Source of the DNA: Mesostigma viride
Taxonomy: Eukaryota > Streptophyta > Mesostigmatophyceae > Mesostigmatales > Mesostigmataceae
Reading direction: 5' to 3'
Assembly: GCA_009746045.1 (NCBI GenBank)
Contig: RPFO01002078.1
Location: forward strand, 7,501-35,000
Length of the DNA: 27,500 nucleotides
Shown here: positions 20,328 through 27,500 of the stretch, one piece after another
How the letters are laid out: each line of letters begins with the position of its first letter
Position numbering within the stretch: the first letter of the stretch is position 1
Translations under genes and position numbers: made by a program
The notes under the pieces: model-generated
Told to the model about the DNA's origin: nothing
The model's input: only the letters and a program-made list of their open reading frames with translations
Database searches by the model: none

Positions 20328-20830
20328 ACAGTTAGTCTCCATGCTTTGCTGCAGACTAAGTCTCAAAGGCATTGTGAATACAACGTATGAATAAGCCTTG
20401 TAAACCTATGTTGGTATGTGAATATAAATACCACGTGGGCTATGCAGATAGGAATGCTAGTCGAGTCGCATACGTTTCCCTAGATAGGTACTTTGGGTAC
20501 TGGGGTACGTGAAAGATGTTAGTACCCAGTATACGTAGTGTCCTGTCATTGGACGGTACTAGAGTATCCTAGATAGGGAACGTACTGCATAGTGGAGTGA
20601 TCTGTGATCACACGATGCTGTGACTAGACCGCTACCTGTCATCGTGCGGCCTCGGGCCAACGGTCTGCACCCAACGGTCACTGGCGGCGCAGCCAGTGAG
20701 AGGAACGTTGATAAAGGGTAAACCTATTTTCTAATGAACCAAGCAATTCATTGCTCTCAGCTCACAGTGCTCTCAAGCATTATACTACGTCGTTCATTCC
20801 ATTTACTAACTTGAATTTTATCTGCTACCA
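20328..20830 (+). promoter_or_regulatory. Leader of the copia-like element: possible 5' LTR with TATA box
   Basis: TATAAATA at 20423-20430 is a good TATA box, which would start transcription near 20455-20460. The following ~120 bases contain inverted motifs (GGGTACT near 20497 against AGTACCC near 20521) and a repeated CCTAGATAGG near 20480 and 20566. A purine-rich 5' UTR leads to a strong start context (ACCAATGG) at 20831. No clear LTR end or tRNA primer-binding site could be found, and the 3' LTR lies beyond the window. Confidence 0.4.
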
Positions 20831-22046
20831 ATGGCTATCACCAACAAGAACGTTGCCAAGAAGTTGGACTTTAACGATGGTGATGATGGGCAGGATAGGC
20901 GGCTGCCCAAGGACAACAACAAGAAGCCGGCTGGGGATGCGGCTATTTCTAAGAAAAAGAAGAAAAACAAAAAGAACAACAATGTCTGCCAGGAGGGGAC
21001 GGCGGCCGCAAGGCCGACCGACCTACCCCCCTCCCCTGAGAAGCCGGAGGACGAGACGGCTCCCCCCCGGGGGACCGACTTACCCTCGACTCCGGCGACT
21101 GCGCCCGCCGCAACCACGGCTGGAGCAGCCATGGCTGAGGAGCCCTCGGCGGTCAACCCCCCCGAGGCTCCCCAGTTCGGCCCTCAGTTGCCGACCATTC
21201 GGGAGCTCATGCCCCGCCAGACGGCATCTGTGGCGCCGGACGGGGCGATCACGTTTCGCCCCGCCACGTCCGATCTTCGTGTCCCCTTTGCCCAGGGGCA
21301 CAATCACATCGAGCTTCAGCTTGGGCGGCCCTCCACCCTTCTTCGAAAGAAGAAGGAGATGGAGAGCGTAAAGCTCGCGCGGGTGGTGCGTCGGCCCGTT
21401 GAGCCCATCGGAGGACAACCCATGTCCGATGATGAGGTCTCAGATACTGCCAGTCTTCCCGACGGGGAGACTGAGATAACCCTCACCCCAGCGCTCCTGG
21501 CGGTGGAGCAGGCCGCGCTGGTGGCCAACGAGGAACGTCGCGCGAGGCAGCACGACCGGGAGGTCCGTCGCGAGACGGCCTTTCGGCTCGCCGCCAAGCG
21601 GCAGGAATATGAGGAGGAGGCTGCCCGTCGCCTAGCTACCCACCAGGCGATGGTGGCGGCGTACCGTGAGGCAACTCAACGGCTACGCGACCTTCTACAA
21701 AATGCTGACTATCCGATGGAATACTCGGATGGTCAAGACCTAGCCGCGCTTGCGCGGTCAGCCCATTTTAAGGCCATGAAGTCCGTAACTCAATCAAGGG
21801 TAACGGAGGCCATATTGGCTAAGCATGGGGTGGTGGCTGAAGATGCCCCCCCGCGGGAAGCCACCAAGGGACCCTCCCCCCCCCAACCTTGTCAGTCCAA
21901 GGTGGGCCTTCTGGTCCTGGACCAGGGGAAGGGAAAGAGGAAGGACTATGATGTCCGGGATGCTCTGGTGGTGGGAGACCCCCTGCCTGACATCCCCTCT
22001 GATGAGGCGGCCTTTCAGGCTGCCCTAAGAGAACATGAAATTCGCA

Positions 22047-22620
22047 AGGAGATGAAAAGGCTCCAAAGGGAAGAGGCGGCGAGGAGGGCAGCGGCAGACA
22101 CCCCTGCCCGCCCCTCCTCCGCTGGGGCTGGCCCTAGCGGGGTCACACGGACCCCCCCGGCTTCACCCCGGGCCCCCAGGGCCCACTCTCCCCCTCCCCC
22201 ACCACCCCAGATTCGCCCTGTGGGCTGGGGCCCCCTCCCCACCCAGGGGGGGGTGCCAGGACCCCAGGAGGCCCTGGGGGGAGGTCCAGAGGTGCCCAGG
22301 GCACCCACCAACCCACCTGCTGAGCCCCCCCCACGTCAAGGGGATATTCAAGAACAGCTGGCCATCCTTCAGGCCCAGCTGGCCTCTCTGCAGGACCAAC
22401 AATTGTCAGCCAACCAGCTGCAAACAGTGGATGGCCTTCGGGCCCTGATGTCCAGGTACGAGCGTGGCACCATAAACCTGGACCCCGCTCGACTCCAGCA
22501 TGCCACCGATGTCTTCTTGAGGGCGAACCCCCCTCCAACAGGTGTGTACAACCCCCACAAAAAGGAATCAAAGATCAATATCGCTGGTTTACCTGAGGGA
22601 CATACCATTGAACAAGCCAA
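22047..22620 (+). repeat. Inverted repeat, left arm (574 bp, original gag sequence)
   Basis: Its reverse complement is 22720-23293; position x pairs with 45340-x throughout, with no indel. Seven mismatches found by eye in 574 bases. The arm codes for the gag Pro-rich and coiled-coil part in sense. Confidence 0.95.
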
Positions 22621-22719
22621 ACAGTTTGTCTTTGCTCTGGAGTATGGGATGGAAGGCCTAAACCTTAGGCATCAGTTTAAGGCTCTCAGGGCCTCATCCA
22701 CCTTTCACCAATCATCTCC

Positions 22720-23293
22720 TTGGCTTGTTCAATGGTATGTCCCTAAGGTAAACCAGCAATATTTATCTTTGATTCCTTTTTGTGGGGGTTGTACACACCT
22801 GTTGGAGGGGGGTTCGCCCTCAGGAAGACATCGGTGGCATGCTGGAGTCGAGCGGGGTCCAGGTTTATGGTGCCACGCTCGTACCTGGACATCAGGGCCC
22901 GAAGGCCATCCACTGTTTGCAGCTGGTTGGCTGACAATTGTTGGTCCTGCAGAGAGGCCAGCTGGGCCTGAAGGATGGCCAGCTGTTCTTGAATATCCCC
23001 TTGACGTGGGGGGGCCTCAGCAGGTGGGTTGGTGGGTGCCCTGGGCACCTCTGGACCTCCCCCCAGGGCCTCCTGGGGTCCTGGCACCCCCCCCTGGGTG
23101 GGGAGGGGGCCCCAGCCCACAGGGCGAACCTGGGGTGGTGGGGGAGGGGGAGAGTGGGCCCTGGGGGCCCGGGGTGAAGCCGGGGGGGTCCGTGTGACCC
23201 CGCTAGGGCCAGCCCCAGCGGAGGAGGGGCGGGCAGGGGTGTCTGCCGCTGCCCTCCTCGCTGCCTCTTCCCTTTGGAGCCTTTTCATCTCCT
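22720..23293 (-). repeat. Inverted repeat, right arm (574 bp, inserted copy)
   Basis: Inverted copy of 22047-22620 across a 99-base loop (22621-22719). The - strand of this arm keeps the gag reading frame open (22743-23297). CATCTCCT is present at both ends of the insert (22713-22720 and 23286-23293), which suggests template switching at microhomology. Confidence 0.95.
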
Positions 23294-23847
23294 GCAATTA
23301 GAGCACTGATTCAAACCTATCAGGAACGCACCCTCACACCTGAGGCAGCCATTGAACAGTGGCCTACCTTTATCACTGATCTGAAACAGCTAGTGCTTAC
23401 CAACAACCACATGGAAGCAGTAGAACGTTTCAACTGGCTGGCTGCTTATAAGGTTAACAAAAATAACCTCTCTGGGGATGCAAAAACATACAGGGTAATG
23501 ATAGAGAAAGACCTTGAGCTTCTCAAGCTCCAACCAAGGTATCTCATCCACACCTGGCTAACAAAAGCTAATTTGCAACCTTCTGTCCTGGCTACCCTGC
23601 TTACAGGCCTCAAGTCCCTCTGGGACAACTTCAGAGCTGCCATGCTCTATATCGAGGAGGCAGTGGACCCCCTGGGTACTGGCAACCCCCAGGCCCAGGA
23701 CCCCAAGGTCCAGGGTGTCCAAGGCCACAAGCGCAAGGGGGGCCAGCCAGGGGGGGCACCCAAGACCCACAAGTCCTCCCACCAAGGGGCAGTGGCTCTC
23801 AGGGGCGTGGCAACACGTGGCACCGTGTGCCCCTGCATGGCAACCCC

Positions 23848-23848
<1 letters not shown>

Positions 23849-23884
<36 letters not shown>

Positions 23885-24020
23885 GGTCCCAGCAGGGCAA
23901 CAAACAACAACAGGTCCCAGCAGGGCCAAAACAACAACAACAGGTCCCAACAGGGCCACAACAACAACAACGGTCCCAGCAGGGAACAATAACAACAACA
24001 ACAACAACAACAACCAACCT
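23849..24020 (+). repeat. (CAA)n-rich tract with GGTCCCAGCAGGG interruptions
   Basis: Blocks of CAA or AAC units are separated by GGTCCCAGCAGGGC repeats. Depending on the frame they read as poly-Asn, poly-Gln or poly-Thr, so a slip here does not break the ORF at once. The tract sits at the gag C-terminus, just before the Cys/His region. Confidence 0.9.
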
Positions 24021-24190
24021 GGAAACCCTGGCATACGGTGCCTGAGGTGCTTCCAGCGGGGCATGACAGGAACACTGCCCCAACAACGACTCCCTGCACA
24101 CACGTGGATCTCTGCCCGGGTTGCTGGCACGCACGTCATCCCCTGGGGCCTCCAGGCAGCCGGTGCAACAGGCCTCGCTACCCAAACAAT
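24021..24190 (+). pseudogene. Gag Cys/His (zinc-knuckle-like) region, frame-broken
   Basis: RCLRCFQRG in one frame continues as GHDRNTAP and later CPGCWHARH in another. This gives C-x2-C-x4-H arrangements like a nucleocapsid knuckle, but the final Cys is not in the usual place. A one-base frame change lies near 24062. Weak but positioned as expected between gag and pol. Confidence 0.35.
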
Positions 24191-25413
24191 GTGAGTTCTC
24201 TCACCTTGCTTACTCTGAGGATGATGATCTCATTACCATTGGGGATGGCAGCCAGGGCATAATTGATTTTGAGGCAGCAACCTTACTGTCCTCCCAACAC
24301 CCTGTACTGGAACCTTACATAAAAGCACTAACCCCTACTGTTGACAACTCCATAGATATCAAGGAGCTTGCTCATCAGCTGCACCTAGCCATGGGTCATG
24401 AAACAGTGGCTGAGGAACTGGCCAGACGGCTGGGGGGTAGTAGCATGGGAAAACAACTCAGGAATGCAGTAAAACTGGCTAGACAACACTGTCAAGAATG
24501 TCAGTTCAATAGCCCCAAACCTCAAAAATGGCATACTGCAACTCCTTCCACCAATAGGGGCATGATAGTGGGGGATGTGATGCACATCAACAAAGATGTC
24601 CAACCCTACCTGATCCTAAAAGACTCATGGTCCAGGTTCACAGTAATGGAACCCCTACCTGGCATGTCTGCAGGGCAGCTACGTGTTGCACTCATGATTG
24701 CTTTACCCAGATTCTACCCAGTTGACAGAATTTTGCTTGATCAACAATTTTCTTGTCTGACTGACCTGGAAGGGTGTGAAGCAATAGAGATTGCTGGGCT
24801 GGAAGATCATGAGGGTCAGGGGGTCATTGAAAGAACCATCAGATCTGTCAAAACCCTACTAGCCAAAAATCCTTCCAAGGATGCTACTTCAGGGGTCTAT
24901 TGTGACAGGGCACTCTGGTGTCATGAAATGTGCACAACCCTAAACATGAGACCTGTCTTGCATGCCACGTGGGGTGAAGTAATCCCAGCAGGCCTGCAGG
25001 CAGGTGTATATCCCCCAGAGGTGATAGCACTGTACAACACTGCACGTGCACAAACCTCAGCAAAACTGGCAGAAAAAGATAAAACCCATTCCAGGCCAGT
25101 ATTCCAAAAAGGTGATCAAGTTCTCTATTACAAGGAAAACAGCTTTGGTAAGGTTGGAACTTGGCTAGGTCCAGTTACCATCCGTGGATTTACCAAAAAC
25201 AGCAAGACCGTGGAGGTCAAGCACAATATCAATGGGAAGCGTCACAGGGTGAGCTGTCATAGAATTAAGAAGTATTATTCTCCCATGGCAGACGTGCCTG
25301 GGGAAGAGTCTTTAAGCATGGACTCACTACTTCTATCTGGCAACTCCAGCATGCCCAGCAGTAGCCTGAGCCACCAATTACTGCTGTTGACAGCACCACA
25401 GCACCCTCTGTGA
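24121..25413 (+). CDS. Integrase of copia-like element (zinc-binding domain, DDE core, GPY/F-like C-terminus)
   Basis: About 430 residues in one frame; the start is arbitrary because it should be part of a polyprotein. Seen: H88-x4-H93 and C124-x2-C127 (HHCC zinc-binding domain), D152 (GDVMHINKD), D207 (RILLDQQF) and E237 (GVIERTIRSVK) as the probable DDE triad, then a C-terminal module GDQVLYYKEN ... GTWLGPVTIRG resembling the GPY/F module. Family knowledge: integrase joins element cDNA to host DNA. All catalytic residues seem present, although the D-to-E spacing (29) is shorter than the usual 35. It ends at TGA in a 4-base overlap with the next frame. Confidence 0.8.
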   Translation: MLARTSSPGASRQPVQQASLPKQCEFSHLAYSEDDDLITIGDGSQGIIDFEAATLLSSQHPVLEPYIKALTPTVDNSIDIKELAHQLHLAMGHETVAEELARRLGGSSMGKQLRNAVKLARQHCQECQFNSPKPQKWHTATPSTNRGMIVGDVMHINKDVQPYLILKDSWSRFTVMEPLPGMSAGQLRVALMIALPRFYPVDRILLDQQFSCLTDLEGCEAIEIAGLEDHEGQGVIERTIRSVKTLLAKNPSKDATSGVYCDRALWCHEMCTTLNMRPVLHATWGEVIPAGLQAGVYPPEVIALYNTARAQTSAKLAEKDKTHSRPVFQKGDQVLYYKENSFGKVGTWLGPVTIRGFTKNSKTVEVKHNINGKRHRVSCHRIKKYYSPMADVPGEESLSMDSLLLSGNSSMPSSSLSHQLLLLTAPQHPL

Positions 25414-26582
25414 ACCCTTCCACCCTCAGTGAAGCCAGGCCCACTTCACAACCTGGGGATTGCTTAACCAGGCACGAGGTAGCTGGGTTGGAAGCATTAG
25501 CTCAGCCCCAAGGCACCAAATTGTCTGCCAACCCTCCCGCTCTGAGGTCAAGATTGGCAGTCGCCTTGCAAGCATTACACAGGTCACATAAGCAACAAGC
25601 TGCTGTGGCCGCAGGGTTGGCAAAAGTCTCAGCTGTGTGCACTAGTCAGGACCCCTGGACCCTGGCAATAGACACTCAGGCACAGGTCAGTGTGATCAGT
25701 GCACAAGCCATCCCTGGTCTTGAGATTGCACCTTCATTTTGGGCACGGGTGCAGGATTTCTCAGGCCAAAGCTCACTGGATGTAGTGGGACAAGTGATGC
25801 TCCCTATACTTGGTATTCAGACACCCTTCCAGGTGGTGGAGGGGTACTCTGGTAACACCTTGTTGGGGGAACCTTTTGTATCCTATCCTGGGGTGCTTAT
25901 CTCAGCTAATGAGCTCAGTGTCACAGGGGTGGGTGCAGTTCCTCTGGACCACTTTAAAATCCCTCTCTCCAGTATTGTCCCTGGTATGGATGCTGTCATC
26001 AAGGCAGTCAACACTCAGTATGCACCAGGGGAGATCCCTGATCTGGACAAGTTAGTGCACAGCCAGTTCCTCCATCCCTCAGCCTTTGGGCTGGGTAAGT
26101 GGGACATAGCCATGCACTCACCCCACCAAATCTCCCACGTCATACAAGAATGCAAAACACAAAAAGGGTTTACCAAGTGGCTGATGGCCATTGTCCACCA
26201 AGCCAGGCAGGAATGGGTCCTGCCCAACCCCAAAAACCCTCAATACAAACCTCCTGTCACCCCTTCATGGGACGTGCCAGAGGGAGCCAAAAAGCTCAGA
26301 TTAAAATTTGTTCTCAAACAAAAACCACAAAAAGTGGGCTCCCCAATCTTCCATGCCAGACCATGTGTCACAGAATTAAAGGGGACCTCCACACTGCCAA
26401 AAGGGGAAACTACACACCTGGGCTGCAACAAACCTCACTCAGGATCATGCTCTCCCTCTTCCTCCACAACCTCAATGCAGGCCAAGACTATGTCTGCAAA
26501 GCCACTGATATTAAAAGGGCCTTCCTCAGGGGGGACCCAGAAAAGGCTGAATCTGTGTGGAAAGGGAAGGTGTACGTGGTAG
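25410..26582 (+). CDS. Retropepsin-like protease and N-terminal part of reverse transcriptase
   Basis: The frame opens after a TAG near 25350; the GTG at 25410 is only the first start-like codon. The protease core is LAIDTQAQVSVIS with catalytic Asp at residue 88 (25671), then DVVGQVMLPILGIQTPFQVV and NTLLGEPFVSYPGV, which matches the flap and the usual hydrophobic-LLG-x-(D/E)-F element. The expected active-site triplet is DTG or DSG; here it is DTQ. After residue ~170 a linker leads to KKLRLKFVLKQKPQKVGSPI, which resembles the start of copia RT (the KWVFKIK position). From about 26400 this frame loses the RT signal, and the true RT continues in another frame. Protease is downstream of integrase here. 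Confidence 0.68.
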   Translation: MNPSTLSEARPTSQPGDCLTRHEVAGLEALAQPQGTKLSANPPALRSRLAVALQALHRSHKQQAAVAAGLAKVSAVCTSQDPWTLAIDTQAQVSVISAQAIPGLEIAPSFWARVQDFSGQSSLDVVGQVMLPILGIQTPFQVVEGYSGNTLLGEPFVSYPGVLISANELSVTGVGAVPLDHFKIPLSSIVPGMDAVIKAVNTQYAPGEIPDLDKLVHSQFLHPSAFGLGKWDIAMHSPHQISHVIQECKTQKGFTKWLMAIVHQARQEWVLPNPKNPQYKPPVTPSWDVPEGAKKLRLKFVLKQKPQKVGSPIFHARPCVTELKGTSTLPKGETTHLGCNKPHSGSCSPSSSTTSMQAKTMSAKPLILKGPSSGGTQKRLNLCGKGRCTW

Positions 26583-26881
26583 ACACCCCAGCTGTGTGGA
26601 AACCTTACATTGATGAGCCCCACCTTATCATCAACATTGGGGTGGAAGGGCTTGTCAGTGCCCCAAAAATTTTCAGAGACTCAGCAGAGGAAGTATTCAA
26701 AAAGCTCAAGGCCACGTATGATGACCTGGACCCATGCTTTTTTGTTGTACCCACCCCCTCTGGACTGCTGTTCTTTGTGTGGCATGGAGATGACCAACTC
26801 ATTTGTGGGCCTAGAGCTGAGGTGGAAAATTTATTCAGCAGGTCCAGGAATCATATGAGATTGGCAAACAGGTGGAATTGA
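26410..26881 (+). CDS. Reverse transcriptase core of copia-like element (frame-shifted fragment)
   Basis: Second RT frame, part of an ORF beginning at 26099. Seen: LQQTSLRIMLSLFLHNLN (as in TTLRxLLxLA), ATDIKRAFLRGD (first catalytic Asp, 26507), VYVVDTP, GLVSAPKIF (the LKQAPRAW position), DLDPCFFVV and VWHGDDQLICGP (the YVDD position, Asp codons 26789 and 26792). Family knowledge: copies element RNA into cDNA. The catalytic Asp residues are kept, but Tyr-Val is replaced by His-Gly. The frame ends at TGA 26879-26881, and matching sequence continues in a third frame. Confidence 0.75.
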
Positions 26882-27081
26882 GCACAACCCCCATCCAGTT
26901 CTGTGGCATCATGTTGCAGCTGCACAGGCAGCCAGATCAGTGGGTCTGCTCTCTCTCTCCTCCTGCAGAATATATTCAAGATTGTCTAGATCTGCTGCAA
27001 CACACTACCTCCCCTTACACATGTGTGCCACTGTTCAGGGCAAACTGGGGTGGTGGTCAGCCATCTGTGGGGCTCCCTTAG
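26872..27081 (+). pseudogene. RT thumb/connection segment in a third frame
   Basis: ELSTTPIQFCGIMLQLHRQP then WVCSLSPPAEYIQDCLDLLQ matches the copia pattern of a LGI-type strand, a substitution-tolerant strand and the Q-x-x-YI helix that follows the YVDD region. It is in a different frame from the RT core, so one more indel lies near 26850-26880. Confidence 0.55.
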
Positions 27082-27150
27082 CTGTCATCAGCAGGGTCAC
27101 CCATGATGTTCTAGTCAAAATAAAATGCAGTCACATCAGGAAGTTGGTTA

Positions 27151-27500
27151 ATGACTGCCCCCCCCCTCATCCTCCATGGCCTGAATCTGATGGAAGACAT
27201 CCACATCCACAGTGTCATGGACAGCTCCATGGAGAGCAGAACAATCAATCAGATGGGGGCACGGGAATCAGGGCTGTTTTTTTCTCACCAACAGGTCAGA
27301 TTACATGTCCCTCACTTCCTGGTACAGCAGGCTACACCGCAGAAAACCTGGCAGCAGCAACTCAGCTGAATGTCGTGCTGTGGTGTCTGCTGCATTGCAT
27401 GCTCGTTCCCTGCAGCACATGCTCACCTGGTTACAAACCCAGGCAGGCAGCACATGCAATGTCCTCTCACATCTCTATACAGACAGCTTCTCTGTGATCA
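27151..27500 (+). pseudogene. Copia-type RNase H, frame-broken and cut by window end
   Basis: One frame gives MEDIHIHSVMDSSMESRTIN followed by GLFFSHQ, like the D-A-S/D-A-D start and GxxFxL strand of copia RNase H. Another frame gives SAECRAVVSAALHARSLQHM and YTDSFSVI, like the AE-x-x-A helix and the cDNQSA strand. Catalytic Asp-Glu-Asp positions can be proposed in these two frames. At least one frameshift lies near 27290-27360. The end of the domain and the 3' LTR are outside. Confidence 0.5.

Larger units (their letters stand above)
20831..23992 (+). pseudogene. Gag of copia-like element, interrupted by an inverted duplication
   Basis: Starts at ATG 20831 in a good context. Residues 1-60 are basic with a Lys/Asn-rich nuclear-localisation-like run (SKKKKKNKKNNN), followed by a Pro-rich disordered part. 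A long charged helix at about residues 225-295 (EERRARQHDREVRRETAF onward) should be a coiled coil. A second helical part (IQEQLAILQAQLASLQDQQL) precedes the capsid-like region. The ORF as it stands stops at 23197, because from 22721 it reads antisense sequence. The true frame resumes at 23294 (AIRALIQTYQERTLTPEAAI ... LWDNFRAAMLYIEE) and runs to 23992. Gag polypeptide binding to element RNA is family knowledge; this copy would make a chimeric, truncated protein. Confidence 0.7.
20388..27500 (+). mobile_element. Decayed Ty1/copia-like LTR retrotransposon, 3' end outside window
   Basis: Order on the + strand: leader, gag (20831 on), gag basic/zinc region (to about 24190), integrase (24121-25413), retropepsin (about 25650-25900), reverse transcriptase (about 26280-26990), RNase H (about 27190 to the end). 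RT-RNase H motifs are of the copia type. The protease position after integrase is not the copia standard. Frames change at about 23990-24120, 25340-25410, 26370-26430, 26850-26900 and within RNase H, and gag carries an inverted duplication, so this copy is defective. The 5' limit is a guess. Confidence 0.75.

Noticed and set aside
22743-23297. Separate gene on the - strand
   Set aside because: It is the inverted copy of the gag segment 22047-22620, not an independent gene.
23558-24185. Antisense ORFs with poly-Leu, poly-Val or poly-Cys runs
   Set aside because: Shadow of the (CAA)n tract in gag.

Overview
The window looks like nuclear DNA of a green alga, most likely a chlorophycean/volvocalean relative of Chlamydomonas, Volvox or Haematococcus. 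The reasons are a Cache-type sensor fused to a class I cyclic-nucleotide phosphodiesterase, small exons separated by long introns, TGTAA poly(A)-type signals after the stop codon, very high simple-repeat content, and L1-type and Ty1/copia-type retroelement remains. The species is not fixed by anything I can read here. No rRNA, tRNA or CRISPR array was found.

Region 1 (17-14498, + strand) is the 3' part of one large gene. It has at least ten exons that join with consistent phases and encode about 770 residues: the end of an extracellular Cache-like domain, a transmembrane helix, a cytoplasmic linker with two RRxS motifs, and a complete phosphodiesterase catalytic domain. The 5' end lies outside the window. 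Most of its introns carry their own tandem repeats (51 bp x10, 31 bp x4.4, 56 bp x5, ~25 bp x~9, 86 bp x2, 8 bp, 21 bp x8, 12 bp, 46 bp x5, and a 350-bp polypurine tract).

Region 2 (about 14.5-20.4 kb) has no intact gene. It holds two decayed, tail-to-tail copies of an L1-like ORF1 protein gene (15442-16763 + and about 18049-18510 -), plus two copies of a short conserved sequence ending in an (ACTT)n tail. At the second copy the tail has grown into an 855-bp tetranucleotide array whose repeat unit changes one base at a time along its length.

Region 3 (about 20.4 kb to the window end) is a decayed Ty1/copia-like retrotransposon on the + strand: a TATA-containing leader or LTR, a long gag with coiled coil, integrase, a retropepsin-like protease, reverse transcriptase and the start of RNase H. 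Two things stand out. The protease lies between integrase and reverse transcriptase rather than before integrase. The gag also contains a 574-bp inverted duplication around a 99-bp loop; the inserted arm is exactly 573 bp (191 codons), so the downstream gag frame is kept while gag itself is cut short. Frameshifts elsewhere show that this copy is unlikely to be autonomous.
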